A stretch of DNA of 64,000 bases from Liquidambar formosana (lineage: Eukaryota; Streptophyta; Magnoliopsida; Saxifragales; Altingiaceae). The stretch spans positions 4,114,797 through 4,178,796 of the forward strand of contig CM077833.1 of NCBI GenBank assembly GCA_039720395.1, read 5' to 3'. This document shows positions 21,629-32,766 of this stretch, in pieces. A program made the translations under genes and the position numbers. The stretch's first letter is position 1. The number at the start of each line of letters is the position of its first letter. The notes below the pieces were generated by a model. It worked only from the letters and a program-made list of their open reading frames with translations. It made no database searches and was not told the DNA's origin.

Positions 21629-23784
21629 AGGCAATCCATTTAGTGCTTACTGTCGCACCAATTTTGTCATGACTATTTGTGAGAAAGAGTTTAGGTTGTT
21701 TTTTTTCCGAAAGTAGACTTAGGGTTTGTTTCTTTGTTTTCTAGTTATTTGATTGTTTTCGTCTTTCAAGTCAAATGTCCTTTGAAGTTTTGAGTCTTTT
21801 GAGTCCTAGTCATTGTCAATGTGTTCTCCTTCATTCCTTCAATAAAAAGTTTGATTTCAATAATTCCGTTGTCTCTCTATTTCTCTTCTCCTCAATCAAT
21901 TGACAATCAAAGTGGCATGAAAATATTTGCTAAGAGGCTCAAAAACTCCTTCCACTAAAGGAGCAAACACAAAGAATGATGAATAAACTGTGACTAATTG
22001 ACTAGAAAACTTGGAAAAGTCCAAAATGGTAAACATAAGGGACCACTCGCCCAATACACTACGTGAAGACAGAGTTCAAGTAACATGAGAAGACCTTGAA
22101 ACCCTTGTAAGAAGCAATTCAAAGATCAAAAGAGAAATCAAGTACCATGCTGTGAGCTTTTGGAGATGTTTATTTCCCTCTCCCTCAAAAGGAAAAGGAA
22201 AAAAAGTCAAAAGAAAAATTGTGATAAAAAAAAAAAGAAAAAAAAAGAAAGAAAAGAACACAAAAAAGGAAAAAGTACAAAAAGAAAGGGAAGGGATTAA
22301 CATACATCCAAAAGCATTTAGAAGGAAAATCGATCAGAAGAAGGCCTTGTGTTCAAAGAAGACTACTACTTATGTTCGTGACCCGCGGGAAAAGTTCAAG
22401 CCAAATAAGGGTGGTCCCTATGTGGTTATATGTAGAGCCTAGGCCCGCTAGGTTGAAAACCTGAAAAGGCGACCTAAGCAAAAGTTAGGGCATTTAAAAA
22501 AATGATGAGTGAATCCTTGAACTACGAGGACCTGATTCTCCACCAAAAAAGAAATGTTTGTTTTGTAAATGTCTTGTGAAGATCAATGTGGAGATACGTA
22601 GGCAGCCCATAAAGTTACTTTGGGTGCGGTCCAATTCATTGAAAAAAAAGAAAAAAAAAGGAAAAAGAAAGAGGCTTTACATATAACCAACCATTGAAGG
22701 CAATTCTTTGTGACTAAGTTAAGAAGAAACAGTCTTATTCATTAAATTAGTGAGCTAAAATACTACATGCCACCGAGAAAGTTAATTTGATTATTTTCCT
22801 TGTTCTTGTTTGGTTTGAGTCCTTCGGATGTCCCTCCACTTTCTTCCTTCGCCTTTCTTGAGTCTTGTGTGTTTCTAGTGGTCATAGACCTCGTCCTTTG
22901 AAAGTATTCAGTCATGATGATTCATTTGTGGGTTCTATCAACTTCTATATCTTCTTACCTTTTGACTTAGACTCTTGTCATAGATTTAATGATGGAAAAG
23001 GGGTAGCAGTAACCATTATGAAACGATTTGCCTTAGCTGTAGGTATGTGATTTCGTGAGATTGGGGCTAATTTATTTTGCTTAATTGAAAAATGTGAATG
23101 TGTTATGAACCCAGGGGCTGATTATGCTTGTTGAAGAAGAATTTGAATGAATCCTGGGGCTAGTTTATCTTGTTCGGAGAACTTAAATGAATTGGTGAAG
23201 AGAATGGGCTTGGGCTTCATGATTTGAATTTCTTTGCGTTAATGAGAAAACAAAGAAAAAGAAAAAAAAGAAAGGAAAAGAAGAAGAGCCCGCTAGGTTG
23301 AAAACCCGAAAGGGCGGCCTAGGCAAAAATTAGGGCAACCCGCTAGGTTGAAAACCCATAAGGGCAATCTAGGCAAAAGTTAGGGTTTTGAAAAAAAAAA
23401 GTGAAGAAAGAAGAAGATAAGAAGAGGTGATTCCACTCCATTCCGATACCTTGAAAAAGAATTCTTGGGTTTGATCCGATCCTCCTAAATTGCATTGTTT
23501 CCTAAGAAGGCTCAACCACCATTTTATAAACAAAGAAAAATGCTTTTGAAAAGTCCATGATTGTGCTAAGTATGTAAAGAGGTCTTTAAGGTAAAGGAAT
23601 GATAGGTTTTCAAAACCATTTCTAGTAAATCTTTCTGTGCATAGCTTTGAACTTGTGCTGATCCATGTGAATCAATTTTATTCGAGTTGATTGATTAGTT
23701 GATATGCATGCATTAGTGACATGTAGTGCTTATTATGTTTCACGGTCTATTTTCCTATGACCATATTTGCTCAAGTTTTCGCCA
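21629..23784 (+). other. Element E non-coding region between gag and hairpin array
   Basis: No protease, RT or integrase is present. It holds A-rich tracts (22200-22280, 22640-22680) and a TACGTAGGCAGCCC motif near 22594. Three copies of a segment begin CCCGCTAGGTTGAAAACC at 22444, 23289 and 23339. These motifs recur in plant Tat-lineage non-coding regions. Lysine-rich open frames here are A-rich artefacts. Confidence 0.7.
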
Positions 23785-25475
23785 TTGGGTTACACCCAAG
23801 TAGCCGTGTGAGTGATATTTTTTTTCTTCATGTGGTGTTGGCTTTGTCCTCATGCCAACCTTGTCTTATGAGTAGTGACTCCTACTTAACCAATGTTTTG
23901 TTAAGCTCCCCTATGAGTATTTACCTATACTCTTTTTTTTTCTTGAGCATTGACTTTTGCTCGTTTGGAATATTAACTATTATTCATCTTGAGTGTTGAC
24001 CTTCACTCATTTAGAGTATTCACTCATACCCCTCTCTTGAGCATTGACCCTTGCTTGTATGATTTTCTCTGTGAGTATTGAATCCTACTCATTTTAAGCA
24101 TTGACCTTTGCTTATATACATTTTATCTTGAGCATTGACCCTTGCTCGAGTGATTTCAAGCATTGACCATTGCTTATATACATCTTATCTCGAGCATTGA
24201 CCCTTGCTTGTATGATTTTCTCTGTGAGTATTGAATCCTACTCATTTCAAGCATTGACCATTGCTTATATACATCTTATCTTGAGCATTGACCCTTGCTT
24301 GTATGATTTTCTCTGTGAGTATTGAATCCTACTCATTTTAAGCATTGACCTTTGCTTATATACATTTTATCTTGAGCATTGACCCTTGCTCGAGTGATTT
24401 TCTCTGTGAGTATTGAATCCTACTCATTTCAAGCATTGACTTTTTGTTTATATACATTTTATCCTGAGCATTGACCCTTGCTCGAGTGATTTTCTCTGTG
24501 AGTATTGAATCCTACTCATTTCAAGCATTAACCTTTGCTTATATACATTTTATCTTGAGCATTGACCCTTACTCGTATGATTTTCTCTGTGAGTATTGAA
24601 TCCTACTCATTTCAAGCATTGACCTTTGCTTATATACATTTTATCTTGAGCATTGACCCTTGCTCGAGTGATTTTCTCTGTGAGTATTGAATCCTACTCA
24701 TTTCAAGCATTTACCTTTGCTTATATACATTTTATCTTGAGTATTGACCCTTACTTGTATGATTTTCTCTGTGAGTATTGAATCCTACTCATTTCAAGCA
24801 TTGACCCTTGCTCATAAACTTTTCTTTGTGAGTATTGATCTTTACTCATAGCAAGCATTGACCTGTGCTTATGTGTTTTTCTCTATAAGTATTGACTTCT
24901 ATTCATGAGATTTTTTTTAGATTTTCAGTACGGATATTGACTTCTATCCATTATTGGTTCTCGTTTGAGTAATGAACCTTACTCATATGATGTCTTATTG
25001 GCTCTCCTAAGTATTGACCTATACTCATTTCAAGTACTGATACATACTCATCTTAAGTATTGACCCATACTTACCCTGAGTATTGTCACATATTCATCTT
25101 GAGTATTGACCTATACTCATCCCTGAGTATTGACCTATACTCACCCCGTTTATTAACCCATACTCATTCTAATCATTAAAGCATATTTGTCTCGAGTATT
25201 GACTGGTACTCACCCCGAGTGTTGACCTTCACTCTAAATACTGATTCCTATTCCCTTCGAGTATTGACTGGTACTCACTCCGAGTGTTGACCTCCACTCA
25301 TATTTATCCCTACTCCTTTCGAGTATTGACTGTTACTCATCCTGAATGTTGACTGTCACTCCCAATATTGATCTTTATTTTCTTCGAGTATTGACTTGTA
25401 CTCATCCTAGGTGTTGACATTCACTTAGAGTTACCTCTACTTGTCCTGGGTATTGACCTTTACCTAGACGTTGAC
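23785..25475 (+). repeat. Array of short hairpins with TTGAC loops and covarying arms
   Basis: Dozens of 18-bp hyphenated palindromes are spaced about 23-30 bp apart. The loop is mostly TTGACC or TTGACT with one to two more bases. The arms are 5-6 bp and differ between units while staying complementary: GAGCA/TGCTC, GAGTA/TACTC, GAGTG/CACTC, AAGCA/TGCTT, AAGTA/TACTT, GAATA/TATTC (23968) and GGATA/TATCC (24932). It starts with palindromes of unrelated arms (TTGGGT-TAC-ACCCAA at 23785) and lies between gag and the 3' LTR of element E. It is not coding in any frame. TTGAC(C/T) is also the plant W-box core. Confidence 0.9.
24039..24805 (+). repeat. 91-bp higher-order repeat within the hairpin array
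   Basis: About eight copies start at 24039, 24130, 24192, 24283, 24374, 24466, 24557, 24648 and 24739. Each complete unit holds three hairpins in order: GAGCA/TGCTC, GAGTA/TACTC and AAGCA/TGCTT. They are linked by TGATTTTCTCTGT and TATATACATTTTATCTT spacers. One unit (24130-24191) lacks the middle hairpin. Confidence 0.9.
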
Positions 25476-25608
25476 TTCTAATTGCTTAAGATATGTGATG
25501 AATTTCACAGGATGATGGAGTTCTCCATTTGAACTTACTGCAATTACTCTCCCAAGCAAAAATGGGATGTTCTTTTATCATTGGTTCGCAAGTGAAACTT
25601 GCTGCACC

Positions 25609-25621
25609 AATGAGGGGCTTC
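25609..25621 (+). promoter_or_regulatory. Polypurine tract of element E
   Basis: The sequence around ATGAGGGGCTTC sits immediately before the 3' LTR start TGTCACACC, the position expected of the plus-strand primer. Confidence 0.8.
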
Positions 25622-28238
25622 TGTCACACCCCATTTTTGCACCACCTTACTAGGGCTCATCATTTCATGTAGGTTTTTGTTTTGTTTTTGAGTCTAGTTA
25701 CTTGCATTAGTTTTCTAGAGTCACAAGGACATTGGACATGAATTTTGGTTTAATTTGGAGTTGATCTTGAAGGATAATAAGAGCTTTTGTGACTTGAGGG
25801 GCATAATCGTCTTTTAAGTCACAAACTTTTCATTTGACCTTGAAATGATCTCCAAATTGTCAATTGGAGTTCATATTGATGCATATGAGGTATTTCTAGG
25901 TTCAATTTAATGAATCAATGGGTTAGGGTTAAAATGTCTCAATATGGTTCAAGTTGGTTCATTGACTCCCTTTCGTGTTAGCTCAAATTAACTCACAATT
26001 ACCAACCAAATCTTTTCAAATCGACTTTAATTAGTCATCATTTTATCCCTAAAAGTGTTTTAGAAAGTTTAATTTTGGTTTGGAAAACATTTGGTTCAAT
26101 CCTATGTGCATACCTATGCTTTGCAAAGGTAGAGCATAGCGGTTAACCGCCTTTGTCAAACCTAACCATGGCCCCATGGTTAGTGGTTTTCACCCTAAAA
26201 GGTTCAAAAATGTATTCCTCATCAAAACACGGTCGTTTTGGCTTTTATTTCATCAAAATCGGAGTTGATTTGATTTCTAAAACACTCCTGGAAGAAAAGG
26301 AGTCCTCGGGTGACCACCCAACCCTAAGAGGTCAGCTCGGGTGACCACCCAACCCTAGTGGTCACCTCGGGTGACCACCCAGCCCTGGGAGGTCAGTCGG
26401 GTGACCACCCAGCCCTGGGAGGTCAGTCGGGTGACCACCTAGCCCTGGGCGGCTAGCCACCAAGGCCTGGGCAGCTAGCCACCCAAGGCCCTGGTGGTCA
26501 CTTGAGACCACTTTCCTAAATTTTTGCTGAAGCGGATTTTTTTTCCTATTTTGACGTACTAGGACTCTTTTGGACGACTTTACTTCTAGTTTTTGGTAAC
26601 TTTTGGGTTTCTTAATCACCAAGGGAGTCTCTAATAACCCTTGGATTAATTTTTAGGGTTTTAATCCTAGCCATTGATTTATCCTAATTGAACTCTATAA
26701 ATACCCCCCTATGCTTCAGCACTTGAGGAGGCAATTGGAGGCCACTTTATGCATTAAACCTGAGCGTTTGAGAGAGAATAAGAGAGAGAGAGAGCTAAAG
26801 GAGAGTTGGAGTTCTTGCTGTAGCCTTGAAGAAGCTTGGTTCAAGTCATCCACAAGTCAATAAGAGAGTCTCTACAGCAGCGAGGAAGCTCTTCCTAAGG
26901 TAAAATTCCCTTCTATTCAAGTTCAAATTAGGGTTTTTTGTAGAATAGGACTATTGCATGCTAAAGTTGAGATTTTTATCATGTGTTATAGCTTTAGTTA
27001 GTTAATATACATGGTTTAAATACTGTTCATCATGAGTTATGCATGCTTTAGAGCTATTCTATAGGTTTTTAAGCATGATTGTGAGTTTAGGGTTCCTATT
27101 ATCCTTGTTTTAGGTTAGTTTCATATAGCATGTTAACATAGGCTTCTTTGTTGATTTTTCTTCATGGTTATTATGTATGTCTTGCATATAGAATAATTAT
27201 GATATTTCTTGCATTCATGTTAGTGGATTTTAGGGTTTTTATGCATGTCTTAGTGTTAGGATTGCATTAAGGTTTAGTTTTATTCACTGTTTATGTTATT
27301 TGCATGATTAGTGGATGAATTTAGGCTTTAATACTATTCTGTCCAGATTTCTTTGTTCTTCTTTTTGTCTTGTTTTGAGCACGTGTAAGGGTGCAAACAG
27401 GTGCGATAATTGCCTCATTGCAAATAGGGCTATTATTGCTTAAGCTTGCTATTTGCTTGGAGTAATTGCCTATGGTAAGTAGGGTGTGGAAGTGCCCCAA
27501 TTCACTTCTTTCTTCCTTAACTTTTCCCTTCTCCCTTTTTAGGGTTACTTCTTAATATGAATCCATGGTGAATTACTAGAGATTTCCTTGTTAAAATAAA
27601 GTTGCCATTTTCTCAAAGTTTCCATCTTGTGGAAGTTATTTCTATTTCAAACTTGGTTTAAATACTAGATTTTCTATCTTTCAAATAAAGAAACCTAAGG
27701 TTTTTACCATAGGTTTATATTAGGATTTAACCCTAATTCTCTTCGAACTACGTGGACTTTGATCCATGTATTTCGCTACATGGTACGTAGGCGCTTTGAG
27801 GTTCAAGTCCGCCCTAGGATCTAAGTATCCTAGTTTTGTTTTGTTTTCTTTGTTTTTGTTTGTTTATTGTGGATGGAATATATTATATCCATGCAATTCT
27901 TGTGATGATATACTTGCTGATTTTTGTATTGTAAGACTTTAATTTAGCCCAAATAAACTAAGAGACCGAAAGGATGACATGGGTGCCTATAGGCTATGCC
28001 TAGAACCTTCCCATGTCATAACTTAGCCTCCGAATCCCCGATTTCTTTGGTTTCTAAAAGACTGTTTTTGCCTTTCCTTTTTAAACATGGAGTCATTCTT
28101 TTGTTTTCTTAAAACAAAATTGGTTTTTAGGTTTTCCTTGTTTCCTTTAAAAAATAAGGTGGCGACTCCTTTCCTTTTTCTTTTTCAAACCTATTTTCTT
28201 TTCAACCCTTGTGGGCCCAATTTCCGGGGTTCACAGTT
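25622..28238 (+). repeat. 3' LTR of element E
   Basis: It is near-identical to the 5' LTR but 62 bp longer, mainly because the GC-rich minisatellite has five units (26306-26458) instead of three. It carries TACGTAGGCGCTTTGAGG at about 27784. It ends at TTCACAGTT followed by TGAC, the second copy of the target duplication. Confidence 0.88.
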
Positions 28239-28242
28239 TGAC

Positions 28243-28869
28243 AAATACTGAAAAATGAAAACAAAAACCGATGAAAAGAAATAACAAATCCTTAACGCAA
28301 AAGTAAGCTAATTTCTTCTCTTTCCTTGCATTTTTTCAGCAACCAAACATAGATTTAGGGTAAAAGATGTAGAAAATAAAACCCAATTAAAAAAAAAATG
28401 ATAAATCCCCAATGCAAATCACTACAAAACCTAATTTCTGAAACAAAACCTTAATAAGAAAATAGAGCAACCTAGATCTACAGACATTATTATGACAGCT
28501 TTGTTTTCTTGGCTAGAAAATGTATGAAAACATTAGGAGGAAAAAAAAAAAGAGAAAGGGAAAAAGTAAGAGAGAAAGAAAGAGCTTACTATGGAGTTCC
28601 GTGGACACCTCTTCATGAAGATTGGCGTAATTTGCTTAATTTCTGTGACGGTGGAGATGGTGGTGGGGATTTGATGGTGGTTCAAATCTGAGAAAGAAAT
28701 GAAAAAACTCTATTTGAGAGGAAGAGAAAGCATGCCCTAGTTCAGACTTCATATTTGAGATGAAGAGATAAAGCGTCCAAAATAGAAAAGCTGTTTCTCG
28801 AACAGGGGAGAGCGCTTATGGAAAATATCAAAAATAAAAAGTAGAGGGAAACTGAAAAAATGACTCCTA
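28243..28869. other. CACTA interior, right part; no gene recognised
   Basis: This is A-rich sequence with an open frame at 28509-28691 (60 codons, Lys/Glu/Arg-rich then GGDGGGD) that I cannot link to a family. It is too short and compositionally biased to call a gene. Captured host sequence is possible. Confidence 0.4.
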
Positions 28870-29133
28870 AAAATTTCACGGATTGAAGGTTTTTCCACAG
28901 CGTTCAAAGCAAGCCGTGAAAGAGCTAATGGGGCAATCGTATTTACGGCATACAAAAGAGCGTAGTGATAAATATTATCCATGGCATTTTTACTTTGTAT
29001 GCCGTTAATTCTATCCTAATCATATACACTTCACGGCATTCTCTTTATGCAAGCCGTGGAAAACTCTATTAACGGTTTTCCACTTCTTTACGCCGTAAAT
29101 CTAATGCCATGAATATTACATTTTCTTGTAGTG
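28870..29133. repeat. CACTA right subterminal and terminal repeats
   Basis: ACGGC-core motifs occur in both orientations (TTTACGGCAT, ATGCCGTTAA, CACGGCATTC, ACGCCGTAAA, AAGCCGTG). The end TTTTCTTGTAGTG is the inverted terminal repeat. These mirror the left subterminal motifs. Confidence 0.8.
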
Positions 29134-29136
29134 AAA

Positions 29137-30002
29137 GCCCACTAGAGAGAACGAATATATGATGTGAAAGAATTTTGAGAACTTGATCAATAACGAGTTC
29201 TACCCATGATCATATTTGGTTAAACAGATAAAGGAATTTATGAAGTTGAAGCAATGGGACTTGACTATTGATGAGTATGTGAATAAGTTCTAAGAATTGT
29301 GTGTTTTCATACCGTCCTTTGTGGCACACCAGCCTACACTCTGTCAGAAGTTTGAGTTGGGATTAAATCCCTACAATAGTAGGGAACCACCAAATCAATA
29401 ACTTCTCTTTGATTGTGGACAAAGTCCTCTTGATAGGGAAATCGGCTAAGGAACACTAGAAGGTGAGGCCAGATAACAGAAGAAGAATAACCAGAGATTT
29501 TAGAAGGGAAGTTTTAGTGGAACTAGTGGGCCCGGTAAGAAGCCACATGGAGGTGGTAGTTTGAGTTATCTTCGTCTGAAGGGCCAATAATTTAAACAGT
29601 CGGGCAGTCAGAGTAGTGAGAGTAGTAGTGGAAGAAGTGAAAACCCTAAAGTTTGTTATTTGTGTAGACGGAAGGGTTACATTCGCCCTAATTGTCCTCT
29701 TCTGACTGGAACTCAATCCCAACTGTCTAAATCTCTACAGTACACTAGTAGTTCTTCTTAGTCTTTGTACCACTACCCATAGTATTAGATTGGACAAGGA
29801 GCCTAGTTGTCCTATCCCTATCCTTAGCTGCCAGCAACACCAAGCGCCACAATTCTTTGGTCAACAACAATATGACCAATCCACTCAACAACCCTAGGGG
29901 TATGGACAATGATTTGGATAGTGAGGCCAGCCTTGATAGGGTAGAGGTAGGAATAAAGGGGACCATGGTCGTGGAAGAGCGTATGCTATGACTTGACCTG
30001 TA
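29137..30002 (+). pseudogene. Element A gag, C-terminal part with degraded zinc knuckle
   Basis: The frame continues from 3107 once the CACTA is removed: FENLINNEFYP, EFMKLKQWDLTIDEYVNKF and LCQKFELGLNP are typical gag segments. A knuckle at 29654-29695 reads CYLCRRKGYIRPNC, with the usual histidine replaced by tyrosine. Several TAG and TGA stops and shifts break it. Role by family is RNA binding and particle assembly. Confidence 0.75.
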
Positions 30003-32265
30003 GAAGGAGCTTCCAATGCTGTTGTGGAAGGTATATTTCTAGTGCACAATTCTTGTGCCAAAATATTGTTTGACCCTGGTTCCACACACTCATTCATTTC
30101 TGAGTCTTTTGCAAGAACTTTGGGGTTAAAAGTAGAACCTTTGGGGTATGTACTAGAAGTAGATACACCTTTTGAGAACTTGTGTATCACGGCGAGCATT
30201 TGTAGATCATGTTGTTTAGCAATTTCAGGACAAAAGTTGTCTGTGGACTTAATCATCCTATAGATGATAGGATATGATGTAATCCTGGGTATGGATTGGT
30301 TATCATCCAATTAGGTAGTAATAGATTGTTACTCCAAGAAGATGAGTTTTTGTTCTCCTGAAGGAGTATTATTTTCTTTCTACGGGGATAAATATATTCC
30401 TTTGCTTGATTTAGTACTGGACTTACTTATTCCCCGTATTGAGTCAGAAGGATATGTAGTTTCCTTACAAGCATTCGTGGTGATGAACAAAGTAAGGTGC
30501 ATCCGACCTTTGTTCCAGTAGTGTAGGAGTTTCTAGATGTCTTTCCAGATGATCTACTGGGTTTACCTCTAAGGAGGGATGTTGAGTTTGCTATTGAGGT
30601 GTACCTTAGCACCTCTCTTATCTCTATTACTCCTTATCGGACGGCACCAGCTGAATTGAGAGAATTGGAAACTCAATTGAATGAACTTAAGGGCAAGGGA
30701 TTCATTCGACCTAGTGTCTCCCCGTGGGGAGCACCTGTTTTATTCGTGAAGAAGAAGGATGGTACTTTAAGGTTGTGCATAGATTATCAACAACTGAACC
30801 AGGTAACTATCAAGAACTAGGTACCTCTACCTCGCATCAATGATTTATTTAACCAACTCAGAGGGTCTTGTGTTTTCTCTAAGATTGATTTATGATTTGG
30901 TTATCATCAACTGTTGATTAAGGATGAGGATATCAAGAAGACGGCATTTAACACTCGCTATGGACACTATGAGTTCACAATGATGCCTTTTGGGCTAACT
31001 AATGCGCCCATGGCATTCATGGATCTAATGAATAGGATTTTTCATCCCTATTTAGATCAGTTTATAGTGATTTTCATAGATGACATATTAATTTATTCGC
31101 GAACCCCAGAGGAACACGAGTCACATTTGCGTATAGCTTTGTAGTTGTTGAGGGAGTATAAATTGTATGCTAAGAAAGAGAAGTGCGAATTCTGGATGTG
31201 TGAAGTGAGATTCCTCAGTCATGTTGTATCCAAGGCAGGAATTGCTATGGATCCTAAGAAGGTGGAAGCCATTTTGAATTGGGAACGACCTAGAAGTGTC
31301 ACTGAGATTCATAGTTTCCTTGGTCTAGTAGGATACTATAGGAGATTTATATAGGGATTCTCCAGTATTGCTGCACCTTTGACATGGTTGACACAGAAGG
31401 GAGTTCACTTTGTGTGGCATAAAGAGTGTGATCAAGCATTTAATACCCTTAAGGCATGCTTAACCACTGCACCGGTGTTGATTATACCTTAGAGTGGAGA
31501 TATATGGTGTATTCTGACACTTCCTTAAAAGGGTTAGGATGCATTTTGATGCAGCATAGTAGAGTTGTAGCTTATGGTTCTTGGTAGTTGAAACCTTATG
31601 AGAGGAACTACCCTACCCATGATTTGGAATTGGCAGCTGTGGTGTTTACCTTAAAGATTGGGAGATGTTACCTATATGAGGAGAGATTTGAAGCGTATAC
31701 TGATCATAAAAGCTTGAAGTATATCTTTACTTAGAAAGATTTGAATTTACACCAAACTCGATGGTTAGAATACCTCGAGGATTATGGCTTTGAGATACAA
31801 TACCATCTAGATAGGGCCAATGTGGTAGCAGATGCTTTGGGTAGAAAATCTCAAGGTGTGACTTATAATCTTATTGTTGCCAAATCGAAGATATTGGCAG
31901 ACCTATGGGAGTACAATCTTTGTATCGAGGGAAAAAAGCAGAAGGTTTGTGTTTATAATGCAGTGGCTAGACTAGTTATCTTGCAGAAGATCTTTGATGG
32001 TAAATGGAAGGACCCTACATTGGTGAATGTCCGAATTTTCTTGAATAGTGGCGAAGTTGTGGACAAATAGTCAATTGGCAATGACTTTGGTTTAAGGTTC
32101 AAAGGAAGATTAGCTGTTCCCAATGATAGATCTTTGAAAGAAGAAATTCTTAATATGGCACACTAATCTAAGTTTTCTATTCATCCTGGTAATAAAAGAT
32201 GTATAGAGACTTGAGGAGACAATATTGGTGGAGAGGAATGAAGAAAGATGCTGCTCGATATGTAG
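30003..32265 (+). pseudogene. Element A protease, reverse transcriptase and RNase H (broken)
   Basis: The protease core DPGSTHSFIS starts at 30072. RT segments follow in order: [47 protein letters not shown], then the catalytic FIDDILIYS with its aspartates at 31079-31084, and [12 protein letters not shown]. The RNase H part keeps [10 protein letters not shown] and LEDYGFEIQYH near 31700-31800. Most breaks are single stop codons within one frame, many at positions where relatives have CAG glutamine. The segment ends at 32265, where solo LTR F is inserted before the integrase. Confidence 0.85.
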
Positions 32266-32766
32266 TTGTGGACTCGGGAAAGTGGCCCACATGAAATCAA
32301 AGGGAGTTGCCACCTCATTTTTTAGGGAAAAGAGGAAAACCCTAAAATGTTTTATTTTCCAAAACAAGTGACTCCATGTTTAAAAATGCAAAGGTAAAAA
32401 GTCTATTGAAAGCCAAAGATTGTGAATTTGGAGGTTTAGTTATAATATGGGAAGGTTCTAGGCAAAACCTATTAGCACCCATATTGCCTTAATCGGTTTT
32501 TGAATTTAATTGGACTAAATTAATATCTTAATCACACTAAACTTAATAATCATCACAAGAAGCATGTATATAATCCATTTATACATGAAACAAATAAATA
32601 AATAAATAAAAAGAGAAAGAGAAAGAAAGAAACCTAGGATACTTAGTATCCTAGGGTGGACTTGAACATCAAAGAGCACCTATATACCTTGTATTGAACA
32701 TATAAGGATTAAAGTCTATGTAGTTCGTTTTAGAAAGGGTTATGACCTAATAATGACTTATGGTAG

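Larger units (their letters stand above)
6657..28238 (+). mobile_element. Element E: Tat/Ogre-like Ty3/gypsy LTR retrotransposon with gag only
   Basis: Long LTRs (6657-9211 and 25622-28238) begin TGTCACACCCCATTTTTGC. They are followed by a TGG-starting primer site and preceded at the 3' side by the purine tract ATGAGGGGCTTC. Flanks share TGAC (6653-6656 and 28239-28242), read as a 4-bp target duplication. The LTRs differ at only about 20 sites that I saw, plus two minisatellite units, so insertion is recent. The interior encodes gag but no protease, RT or integrase. It is otherwise long non-coding sequence and a striking hairpin array. Copia-1 is inserted in its leader. Assignment to Tat/Ogre rests on LTR style, gag style and the long non-coding interior. 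Confidence 0.88.
3108..29133 (+). mobile_element. CACTA (En/Spm-type) DNA transposon, non-autonomous, heavily nested
   Basis: The left end is CACTACAACAACAT and the right end, read inward, is CACTACAAGAAAAT, so 12 of 14 bases match. Both ends are flanked by AAA (3105-3107 and 29134-29136), the 3-bp duplication expected of CACTA elements. Both subterminal regions are dense in ACGGC motifs in both orientations. After removing LTR element E about 4.4 kb remains, part of which is a gypsy relic. I see no transposase, so movement would have depended on another copy. Strand is arbitrary because no transposase frame orients it. Confidence 0.85.

Noticed and set aside
22152..22442. Lys-rich 96-codon frame
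   Set aside because: Produced by A-rich tracts in non-coding element E DNA, with no domain.
23785..25475. CRISPR-like array
   Set aside because: Spacers are themselves repeated, unit sizes vary, there are no cas genes, and the sequence is a plant retrotransposon interior.
28509..28691. Captured host gene in the CACTA
   Set aside because: Only 60 codons and compositionally biased. No family recognised.
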